A stretch of 64,000 nucleotides of DNA, taken from assembly GCA_964503085.1 (NCBI GenBank), contig CAZCYQ010000010.1, positions 15,586 to 79,585 of the forward strand. The letters run 5' to 3'. This DNA is from Bin80 sp964503085 (GTDB lineage: Bacteria > Bacteroidota > Rhodothermia > Rhodothermales > Bin80). Of the stretch, positions 1 through 7,368 are shown piece by piece (position 1 is the stretch's first letter; the number at the start of each line of letters is the position of its first letter). The notes beneath the pieces are model-generated. The model was not told where the DNA came from. It did not search any database and saw only the letters and a program-made list of their open reading frames with translations. A program made the translations under genes and the position numbers.

Positions 1-788
1 ATTTGGAGTTCACGTAGCGTCGCCATCACCCCCAGTGTCATCAGGTTGTTACCTGCCAAGAGTGCGGTTGGGGGATTATCCAAGTTCATGAGCGCATGCG
101 TTAGTGCACGTCCCTGTTCCTTTGACCGAGTGCCCTCGCGTATTAGATCGGCTTCAATCGGGATCCCATGCTCCCGAAGTGCGGCCTCATAGCCAATTCG
201 TCGTTCACGACTCGAGGATACAATCGGCATGCCGCCTACATACCCGATTCGCCGGTGTCCCAGCTGAATCAGATGCGACACTGCATTCCGTGCTCCGGCA
301 ATGTTGTCAGCAACGACGGTGTCGCACTCCAGGGTATCCATACGACGATCCACGCAAACAACGGGGATCCGGGCATCAGATAACATCTTGACAGAAGCAT
401 TGTCCCCTGTGACCGGTGGAAAGATGACACCATCAACAGATTCAGTTCTCAGGGTTTCCAGGCATTGAGCTTGTCGTACGGGATCTTCGTCTACATTTGC
501 CAGGATGAGTGCGTAGCCATTGGCTTGTGCAACATCCTCAATGCCGCGGACCAGTTCCGAAAAAAACGGATTTTGAATGTCTGGAATGATAACACCAAGG
601 ATGTACTTTTTTCCGTGTTCGACCCGAAGTCGACGTGCAACACGACTGGGGCGATACCCAAGCTCATCAATAGCGGCCTGTACCTTATGTCGTGTAATTG
701 GGGCTACAGCAGATGGCTTGTTGATCGTGCGTGACACGGTTGCAGTCGAGACTCCAGCTTTAGATGAGACGTCTATCAGAGTGGCCAT
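1..788 (-). CDS. LacI-family transcriptional repressor (C-terminus cut by window edge)
   Basis: About 262 codons are visible, starting at the ATG at 788 and running off the left edge without a stop. The first 50 residues hold a LacI helix-turn-helix (TLIDVSSKAGVSTATVSRTI) followed by the hinge-helix region with ELGYRPSRVARRLR. A periplasmic-binding-protein-like sensor domain follows, with LGVIIPDIQNPFFSELVRGI and later QLGHRRIGYVGG, typical of sugar repressors. It lies on the same strand just downstream of an oligosaccharide/oligopeptide-type ABC operon and a GH32 enzyme. An 18-bp palindrome lies 29 bp upstream of its own start, and a near-copy lies before the ABC operon. I infer an autoregulated local repressor of beta-fructoside or similar sugar use. 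The ligand cannot be read from sequence. Confidence 0.93.
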   Translation of the reverse strand, partial: MATLIDVSSKAGVSTATVSRTINKPSAVAPITRHKVQAAIDELGYRPSRVARRLRVEHGKKYILGVIIPDIQNPFFSELVRGIEDVAQANGYALILANVDEDPVRQAQCLETLRTESVDGVIFPPVTGDNASVKMLSDARIPVVCVDRRMDTLECDTVVADNIAGARNAVSHLIQLGHRRIGYVGGMPIVSSSRERRIGYEAALREHGIPIEADLIREGTRSKEQGRALTHALMNLDNPPTALLAGNNLMTLGVMATLRELQ

Positions 789-816
789 GGAGGCAATATA
801 CGAATTTATTGGGAGA

Positions 817-834
817 AATGTAAACCTTTACATT
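817..834. promoter_or_regulatory. LacI-type operator palindrome upstream of the repressor gene
   Basis: AATGTAAACCTTTACATT is an inverted repeat with perfect 8-bp arms (AATGTAAA/TTTACATT) around a CC centre. One more base pair on each side also pairs. It sits 29 bp before the repressor start. It matches the site at 7067-7084 at 15 of 18 positions. Form, size and position fit an operator for the adjacent LacI-family protein; binding is inferred. Confidence 0.7.
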
Positions 835-997
835 TGACGGGATCAATCAATGAATTTGGAGGGAATGATTGCTCAGGTGGTACTAGATTTGGGCACACAG
901 ACTCGGGGAAATATGAAAGTGTTTGCTAATGGTCATCTACGATTGTCATGTAACTCATATCGTAAAGGGGTGCTGGGCAATGGGGAAGCGGTCGCCG

Positions 998-2080
998 TTA
1001 TTTGGCTTCGGAGCCGATAGCGTCTCTGAGGGCATCGCCCAAAAAATTGAATGAAACGACCGTTAGGAGTACGGGAACAGTCGGAAGCAATAGCCAAGGA
1101 AACTGTACAATGACACGTACATGTTGGGCTTCTTCCAGTAGCACGCCCCAACTTGTCATGGGTGGGCGAATACCCAGCCCGAGAAAACTTAAAGCTGTTT
1201 CACCAAGGATAGTAGCTGGTATTGCGAGCGTTGCAATCACGATCAAGTAGCCGTAGGTAGCTGGAATTAGATGTTTGAAAATGATGTGGGAATTGCTGGC
1301 TCCGTAAGAGGTAGCTGCTCGCACATAATCCGATTCACGGAGGGAGAGCACAAGTCCCCGGATTTGGCGTGCCAGTCCGCCCCACCCAATGAGGGAAAGG
1401 ATCGTAATAATACCAAAGTAAACCGCGACTGAGCTCCAATCGGGTGGCAGGGCGGCAGCCAGTGCCATCCAGAGCGGAATCGCAGGAAAGGACATGATGA
1501 GTTCAATTGCTCGTTGAAGGATCGTGTCAGTTAGACCGCCGAAATAACCAGAGATCGTCCCGATCACCGCTCCCAGTATGGTTGTGAGCAGTACACCAAT
1601 TAGGCCGACTGTCAGTGAAATGCGTCCGCCATACAAAATTCTGGATAGCACATCTCGACCAAGTTTGTCTGTACCAAGGGGAAACCAGGGCGCTTCCTCT
1701 GTGCCGAACAGGTGTATATTCATCGGCAAAAGTCCCATGAGTTTGTAGTCATCGCCACGCACAAAAAAACGTATCGGAATGCGGCGCGAGCTCTCTTCTA
1801 TATATGTGCGTTCGAGACCATCTTCGGAAAAGATCTTCGAGTGGGCGTACACGAAAGGCCGATGAAGCCCGTCGGCATCCCAAAAATGTATGCGTTGAGG
1901 CGGTGCATGGACATAGTCAATTGCTTGTGTTGTGTAATGGTACGGGGAGAGAAAGTCTGCAAAGATCGCACTCAAGTACAAACAAATGATGATTATACCA
2001 CCGACTATCCCCAATTTTGAGCTCTTGAAGCGGCGCCAGGCTAGGGCCCCCGGTCCCAGATAGCGAGTCGTGTCAGTCAT
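998..2080 (-). CDS. Oligopeptide/oligosaccharide ABC transporter permease, OppC/DppC type
   Basis: A protein of about 360 aa with a binding-protein-dependent transport permease domain in its C-terminal half. The EAA loop is recognisable (ATSYGASNSHIIFKHLIPA) and about six hydrophobic segments are present. The first membrane segment is separated from the core by a periplasmic stretch of roughly 100 residues, as is usual for OppC. An upstream in-frame extension exists, but the start MTDTTRYLGPG at 2080 overlaps the preceding permease stop by 8 bp and gives a normal N-terminus. It forms the inner-membrane pore with the OppB-type partner. It is the last gene of the ABC operon; the repressor gene follows after about 200 bp. 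Confidence 0.92.
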   Translation of the reverse strand: MTDTTRYLGPGALAWRRFKSSKLGIVGGIIIICLYLSAIFADFLSPYHYTTQAIDYVHAPPQRIHFWDADGLHRPFVYAHSKIFSEDGLERTYIEESSRRIPIRFFVRGDDYKLMGLLPMNIHLFGTEEAPWFPLGTDKLGRDVLSRILYGGRISLTVGLIGVLLTTILGAVIGTISGYFGGLTDTILQRAIELIMSFPAIPLWMALAAALPPDWSSVAVYFGIITILSLIGWGGLARQIRGLVLSLRESDYVRAATSYGASNSHIIFKHLIPATYGYLIVIATLAIPATILGETALSFLGLGIRPPMTSWGVLLEEAQHVRVIVQFPWLLLPTVPVLLTVVSFNFLGDALRDAIGSEAK

Positions 2081-3062
2081 AGCGAATCCTCGGGTCCACA
2101 ATTGCAAGCGCAATATCTGCCAGTAAGTTGCCAACAAGAAGCAAGGCACTGACCATCAGAATCAGTGTACCAGCTACGTACATGTCCTGAGTAAGCAGGC
2201 TTTCAAAGAGCAGCAGACCAGCAGTGGGCAGATTCAAAACAATGGATATGATCGCACTGCCGCTCAGGAGGCCGGGTAGGCTCATTCCCAGAATGGATAT
2301 CAGTGGATTGATAGCCATACGAAGTGCGTGTTTTCCAAATACTTGTCGTGGAGACAGTCCTTTTGCCCGGGCAGTTAGGATATACGGCTCTCCTAGCACA
2401 TCTAGCATGCTTCCCCGCATGATGCGCATCAGGCCGGCGGTGCCGTTTACTGCCACGATAGCAGCGGGGATGGGCAGGTGTTTGGCGAGATCCCATACCT
2501 TTGCCCAACTCCAAGGCTGGAAATAATACTCGGGCGAAAAAAGTCCGATAAACGAGTAATCCAGGACAAACAGGCCGAGAACAAGCAGGAAGAGTGCCAG
2601 CATAAACTCTGGAATTGACATTCCGATGAAGCTGATGCCTCCACTGAAATGATCCTGCCATTTATACTTATGGATGGCTGCCCAACACCCTAACGGAATA
2701 GCGACAAGGTATACCAAGATCAGACTCGTGCCGGCGATGAGTAGAGTAAAGCCCAGATAGCTCCAGATGATGTCTGTGACGGGTTTATCGTAGGCAAACG
2801 AGTCTCCAAAGTCTCCACGAGTCACAATGCCACCAATCCACAAGGTGTATTGGCGCCAGGCAGGCTGATCAAGGCCATACCGTACCCGGAGTTGTTCGAC
2901 CTGGGCAGCACTGGAAGCATCTCCATAACGGCTTTCCAATTCAACGATTCGTTGTTCAAGGAAACTGCCCGGCGGGAGTTGGATAATGATAAAAGCAATG
3001 ACCGATACCGCAAAAAGCATCGGGATAAAGATGAGGACTCTTCGGATGATGTAGGTGAGCAT
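2073..3062 (-). CDS. Oligopeptide/oligosaccharide ABC transporter permease, OppB/DppB type
   Basis: A 329-aa integral membrane protein with the OppB-type N-terminus (MLTYIIRRVLIFIPMLF) and about six membrane spans. The EAA loop reads YILTARAKGLSPRQVFGKHA, and the C-terminus VDPRIRYD is typical of the family. It starts 8 bp after the end of the binding-protein gene and overlaps the following OppC-type permease. Together with that protein it makes the transmembrane channel. The family moves di/oligopeptides but also oligosaccharides, and the sugar-locus context favours the latter. Confidence 0.93.
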   Translation of the reverse strand: MLTYIIRRVLIFIPMLFAVSVIAFIIIQLPPGSFLEQRIVELESRYGDASSAAQVEQLRVRYGLDQPAWRQYTLWIGGIVTRGDFGDSFAYDKPVTDIIWSYLGFTLLIAGTSLILVYLVAIPLGCWAAIHKYKWQDHFSGGISFIGMSIPEFMLALFLLVLGLFVLDYSFIGLFSPEYYFQPWSWAKVWDLAKHLPIPAAIVAVNGTAGLMRIMRGSMLDVLGEPYILTARAKGLSPRQVFGKHALRMAINPLISILGMSLPGLLSGSAIISIVLNLPTAGLLLFESLLTQDMYVAGTLILMVSALLLVGNLLADIALAIVDPRIRYD

Positions 3063-3070
3063 GGCCGGGC

Positions 3071-5017
3071 TTATTTGGTACGGTAGAGATGCTCAGCAGC
3101 ATAGTAAAACTGCTCTGGGAAGCTTGCTGCAGGTTGTACTTGCGCCCACGGGGCCATGACCGGACCCTCTAAAGGCACGTTTCGTACATAGTTCTTGGCT
3201 ACGATCACTGCCTTCTGGCGACCAATTGTTCCGATCATGAACGGACCGTGCTCCAGTTGAATCTGGATAGCATTCAGGACCAGTTCATGTCGCTGCATTC
3301 TATCGGGTTCTCGCTTTGCTGCCTCATACAGCGCTAGCAAATCTGCTGTGTACCCCGATGGTGCTTCCCCGTCCGTTCCACCTGAGCGGTACCATCTTCC
3401 GGTAAGAGGATGCCATGTCTTTGCATCTACCGGGAACACCACACCTGGAAAAGTGAACAGATCAAGTTCTGAGTTTTTTTCTAGGTACATGTCGTACTGC
3501 CCCGTATCTATCCGTGTCCAGAAATCGGTCGGGGGTAGGCGTTTGGCGAGTGTACGAATTCCCAGCCGTTCCCAATCCTCCTTGATCAACTCTGCCTGAT
3601 CTGCGGCATACGGCATTTCCCGGTAATTCAGCTGTAGTCGGAATGGCTCTCCCCGATACATCCTGAACCCATCGCCGTCTCGCTCTGCCAATCCTGCGAT
3701 ATCCAAGAGTGAATTGGCTTCGACTGGGTCGTATTCGTTCCAACGCGTGGTCCATTCTTCAAAAACAGATTGCCCGCGGTCGGAAGTGAAATGCCAGGAC
3801 TCATCACTGATTGCGGCAGACTGTGCCCGTCCGTGTCCATGCCAGATGACCTGAAGCATCCGTTCCCGGTCAATCCCGATTGCCAGTGCACGCCGAAATG
3901 CTGGATCGCGGAAAAGTGAGCGTCGTGTACTATCTGGGTTTTCCAGGTTCAGGAAAATTGTATGCCAGGTTGCTGTACCCTCCTCCCAAGTCAACAAACT
4001 GTAGTTACCTTGATCCTCAAAGTGCCGTAGCAGCGCGAGGTCACTGAGATTCACATCCCTGAATTGCATGTCAATGTCTCCTGCAATAACAGAAAGTACC
4101 CCTGCTTCTGCGTTCTGGACCCGGATGGTTTCGATGCGGTCAATGTAAGGAAGCTGGCGGCCGAGGGAGTCTACCGCCCAGTAATAGGGATTTCGTTCCA
4201 GAACCAATTGATCCCCGGTGGGGGAGTAATAAATAGGCTTCCAAGGAGCCAGGGTGGGGCGGTCCGGGTTATTGAACACGTTTCGTTTGCGGTCGAGTTC
4301 GTTGAAATCAGTGTATTCACGATTGAAGTCAGGATGAAACTGACGCAAATAGTGTGACGGCATAATGATCTCTTCTGCGGTCCAGAACCCCGTGGCCATG
4401 ATGAGGGGCAGAAAATAGAATGGATGTTTGTAGGAGAAGCTGATCGTGTATGGGTCTGGAGCACTTACTTCCATCCGTTCTCCAGCTGCGTAGGCCCATT
4501 CTGGAGGTGCCACGAGGTAGCGGTCGTCAAGGGCTAAATTCCACCAGAATAATATATCATCTGCGGTAAAGGGAGTACCGTCTGACCATCGAACGCCACG
4601 TCTCAGGTAAAACGTGATAATATGTCCATCTGGGCTAACCTCGTATCTGGAGGCGAGCCCTGGAAGTATAGTTTGGGCATCGGGACTCCATCTAGTAAGG
4701 CCATAATAATGGTTGAGCAGGCGCATGGTCGGATAATCCGCCGCCGGATCAAATTTGCGCCAAGTTCCTCCATAAAGTCCAAGTTCATGGACCACAGGGA
4801 CGATCAGAGGGTCCTCCGGTAAACGGTCGTTCAGTACTGGCAACTCACCCCGATCCACTTTTGCTTTCAACATCGGGGCCTGCAGGAGGGCTAAATTTTC
4901 CTCCACAGAGATCAGGCGGTGTGCGCCAATGTCCGGGTCGGCTACGCCACGGTTGGAGCTGTTGAAGTTGCATCCTGTAACCAGCAACAGAAGAATTAAG
5001 AGGTTGATCTGTTTCAT
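3071..5017 (-). CDS. ABC transporter substrate-binding lipoprotein, SBP family 5
   Basis: A 648-aa extracytoplasmic solute-binding protein of the DppA/OppA family. The start at 5017 (MKQINLLILLLLVTGC) gives a clean lipoprotein signal peptide with a lipobox ending at Cys16. Its ATG overlaps the upstream ATPase stop as ATGA. Family features include the region YEVSPDGHIITFYLRRGVRW followed by SDGTPFTADDILFWW near residues 130-165. At this length it belongs to the large SBP_bac_5 branch. Some members of that branch bind oligosaccharides, for example the alpha-galactoside-binding AgpA of Sinorhizobium (established knowledge). It lies between ATPase and permease genes of the same operon. The sugar substrate is inferred only from the GH32 and LacI neighbours. 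Confidence 0.9.
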   Translation of the reverse strand: MKQINLLILLLLVTGCNFNSSNRGVADPDIGAHRLISVEENLALLQAPMLKAKVDRGELPVLNDRLPEDPLIVPVVHELGLYGGTWRKFDPAADYPTMRLLNHYYGLTRWSPDAQTILPGLASRYEVSPDGHIITFYLRRGVRWSDGTPFTADDILFWWNLALDDRYLVAPPEWAYAAGERMEVSAPDPYTISFSYKHPFYFLPLIMATGFWTAEEIIMPSHYLRQFHPDFNREYTDFNELDRKRNVFNNPDRPTLAPWKPIYYSPTGDQLVLERNPYYWAVDSLGRQLPYIDRIETIRVQNAEAGVLSVIAGDIDMQFRDVNLSDLALLRHFEDQGNYSLLTWEEGTATWHTIFLNLENPDSTRRSLFRDPAFRRALAIGIDRERMLQVIWHGHGRAQSAAISDESWHFTSDRGQSVFEEWTTRWNEYDPVEANSLLDIAGLAERDGDGFRMYRGEPFRLQLNYREMPYAADQAELIKEDWERLGIRTLAKRLPPTDFWTRIDTGQYDMYLEKNSELDLFTFPGVVFPVDAKTWHPLTGRWYRSGGTDGEAPSGYTADLLALYEAAKREPDRMQRHELVLNAIQIQLEHGPFMIGTIGRQKAVIVAKNYVRNVPLEGPVMAPWAQVQPAASFPEQFYYAAEHLYRTK

Positions 5018-6021
5018 GCGGCGTAGGGGGTGAGCGTGTCGCTGTGGTGGCAGGCAGTCCAATGGGCATCTGGGGATTCTTGCAGCACAGGATCAGTAGT
5101 TCGGCAAATATCTGTCGCAAATCTGCACCGTGGATGAAGCCGACAGCCCGGAGGCGGTGATGCCGGATCGGGTGGATCTCCCTTGAGGAGAGTTTTTATG
5201 GTTTTCCGTTTGGAAGGGTGTACGGCAGGCAGCGCCTCAACCAGTGAGCGCGTATAGGGGTGCTGGGGTTGTGCAAAGACGCGCTCCGCTGGGCCAACTT
5301 CCACTATCCGCCCGAGATACATAACTGCAATTCGGTCAGAAATATATTTGACTACATTCAGGTTGTGAGCGATAAAAAGATAGGAGAGGGAAAACTCATG
5401 CTTCAGTTTCCTGAGCAGGTTCAGGATCTGTGCTTGGACCGAGACATCCAGCGCGGATACCGGTTCGTCGGCAATGATCAGGCGTGGATTCAAAGCTAGT
5501 GCTCGGGCAATACCAATTCTCTGTAACTGTCCACCGGAAAACGCGTCGGGAAAGCGCCGTGCATGCATGGGGTGTAGGCCCACACTTGCAAGCAACTCGT
5601 AGACTCGTTGCCTGAGGTCGGTCACATCCCGCATACCATGAATCCGAAGTGGCTCGGCAATGATGTCAAAAACAGACATCCGGGGATTCATAGCTCCCCT
5701 TGGGTTTTGGAAAATGAGTTGTACAGAACGTCGGAAATCTTTCCATGCGTCAGGTGTTAGGTTGGAAACAGGTTCCAGTGATCCGTTCAACCGGATCTGA
5801 ATGTTACCGGATGTCGGCTTTTCAAGTGCAACCAACGTCCGAGCCAATGTACTTTTTCCGCATCCACTTTCACCAACAATGCCAAGTGTTTCACCTGAAC
5901 GAATCTCAAGACTCACACCATCAACAGCCTTGACATAGCCAACGGTTCGTCGAAGGACTCCTCGTCGAATCGGATACCAACGGGTTAGGTCTCGCACGTG
6001 AAGAAATGTGTCAGCAGTCAT
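5014..6021 (-). CDS. ABC transporter ATP-binding protein, OppF/DppF type
   Basis: A 335-aa ATPase with Walker A GESGCGKS (about residue 50), signature FSGGQLQR, Walker B LIIADEPVSALD, and the oligopeptide-transporter C-terminal region with Cys residues (PPPGCRLHPRCRFATDIC) that in this family can bind an iron-sulfur cluster. It energises import together with the OppD-type partner. It overlaps that gene by 4 bp upstream and the binding-protein gene by 4 bp downstream, so translation is probably coupled. Confidence 0.94.
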   Translation of the reverse strand: MTADTFLHVRDLTRWYPIRRGVLRRTVGYVKAVDGVSLEIRSGETLGIVGESGCGKSTLARTLVALEKPTSGNIQIRLNGSLEPVSNLTPDAWKDFRRSVQLIFQNPRGAMNPRMSVFDIIAEPLRIHGMRDVTDLRQRVYELLASVGLHPMHARRFPDAFSGGQLQRIGIARALALNPRLIIADEPVSALDVSVQAQILNLLRKLKHEFSLSYLFIAHNLNVVKYISDRIAVMYLGRIVEVGPAERVFAQPQHPYTRSLVEALPAVHPSKRKTIKTLLKGDPPDPASPPPGCRLHPRCRFATDICRTTDPVLQESPDAHWTACHHSDTLTPYAA

Positions 6022-7037
6022 TGCGTCGCCGTATCTGTATGAAGCCAGCAGGCGGAGTAGTGACCTGGGGCAACCTCTTGCATGGACGGCATGGCACTGC
6101 AGGCATCGAACGCGTATTCACATCGCCCACGAAATGGACACCCCGCAGGAATATCTAAAAAATCGGGTACAGTGCCAGGTATGGATGGTAGCTCACGATC
6201 CCGGTCTGTATCTGGTTTCGGCATGCTAGCGAACAATTGACGTGTATAGGGGTGTTGCGTGTTATCAAACACCTGTTCAACACTGCCTCGTTCTATAACA
6301 CAGCCCAGATACATCACAACAACGTCATGAGCAATCTCAGCAACAACCCCCATATCATGGGTAATCAGGAGGATGGATGTTCCAAGTTCCTGTTGCATTT
6401 CCTGTAGGAGTGAGAGAACCTGTGCCTGAATTGTCACATCCAATGCCGTTGTCGGCTCATCAGCAATAAGCAGATTGGGATTACAGGCAGTCGCCATTGC
6501 AATCATGACACGCTGATTCATGCCCCCGGAGAGCTGATGCGGGTAGTCGCTTATTCGACGTTCGGGTGCAGGAATACCCACACGGGCGAGCAACGCGGTA
6601 GCGCACTCTTTTGCAGCTTTCCTGGTCAGTGACTGGTGCAGCAGGAGTGTTTCCATGAGCTGCGCTCCTACTGTGAAGGCTGGTGTGAGAGAGCCCATTG
6701 GATCCTGAAAGATCATGGATATCTCATTCCATCGAATCTGGCGCATCTCCTGGCTGTTCCCGTCAAGTGACAGGATATCAACCGACTCATTCCCTTCAGA
6801 TCGCTCCAGAAATACTGTTCCTTCTTCAATCTGTCCCGGCGCTGGAATCAGATTCAAAATTGCACGCGCCGTCACACTCTTACCACACCCACTTTCTCCC
6901 AAAAGCGCTGTCGTGCGACCTCGGGGGATCTCAAAAGACACATCTCGTACTGCCTGAACCGTTCCATCCGGTGTATAGAACGAAACGGATAGATCTTTGA
7001 CACTAAGGATAGGATCAATGGGCTGTTCAGCAGTCAT
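6018..7037 (-). CDS. ABC transporter ATP-binding protein, OppD/DppD type
   Basis: A 339-aa ATPase with Walker A GESGCGKS, signature LSGGMNQR, Walker B LLIADEPTTALD, and the C-terminal oligopeptide/dipeptide domain with the Cys cluster GCPFRGRCEYAFDAC. It is the first gene of the five-gene ABC operon. No clear Shine-Dalgarno sequence precedes the ATG. An 18-bp LacI-type operator ends 30 bp upstream, so the whole ABC operon is likely under the LacI-family regulator. Confidence 0.94.
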   Translation of the reverse strand: MTAEQPIDPILSVKDLSVSFYTPDGTVQAVRDVSFEIPRGRTTALLGESGCGKSVTARAILNLIPAPGQIEEGTVFLERSEGNESVDILSLDGNSQEMRQIRWNEISMIFQDPMGSLTPAFTVGAQLMETLLLHQSLTRKAAKECATALLARVGIPAPERRISDYPHQLSGGMNQRVMIAMATACNPNLLIADEPTTALDVTIQAQVLSLLQEMQQELGTSILLITHDMGVVAEIAHDVVVMYLGCVIERGSVEQVFDNTQHPYTRQLFASMPKPDTDRDRELPSIPGTVPDFLDIPAGCPFRGRCEYAFDACSAMPSMQEVAPGHYSACWLHTDTATQ

Positions 7038-7066
7038 AAATCAACAATATCAAACGAACTGAAGCT

Positions 7067-7084
7067 AATGTAATCGTTTTCATT
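7067..7084. promoter_or_regulatory. LacI-type operator upstream of the ABC operon
   Basis: AATGTAATCGTTTTCATT is an imperfect palindrome with the central CG typical of LacI/CcpA-type operators. It lies 30 bp before the OppD-type start, where it would block transcription of the ABC operon. It matches the operator before the repressor gene at 15 of 18 positions. The site is seen directly; regulation is inferred. Confidence 0.7.
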
Positions 7085-7368
7085 GTATTTATTTTGCAAT
7101 TACATACTGGACCGGCCTGAAAATGTACAAAGCATATCGAGATTAAAACCCCGTGCGAAGCCAGCTAATTTGCATTGAAAGGGGACGATCGCAGTTGGCT
7201 GTTCATGTCCAAAATAGCCTTACAAAATATTCGGTAAACGTTAGGTTGGTGCGGTCGATGTTCCCAATTGAATCGGGTCTTGCCCTGTATCCAGTAAGAA
7301 GTGCTTTGGCGCTGGAAGTTGTTCTATGGAATAATACGTTTTGGATGTTGCACATCCGGCTCTACAGA
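7085..7368. other. Intergenic region between the GH32 gene and the ABC operon
   Basis: About 330 bp separate the GH32 stop from the OppD-type start. Apart from the operator at its left end I see no gene. An AT-rich stretch around 7080-7105 probably holds the promoter of the ABC operon. A weaker operator-like word, GGTAAACGTTAGG, occurs near 7232 but is not convincing. Confidence 0.4.
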
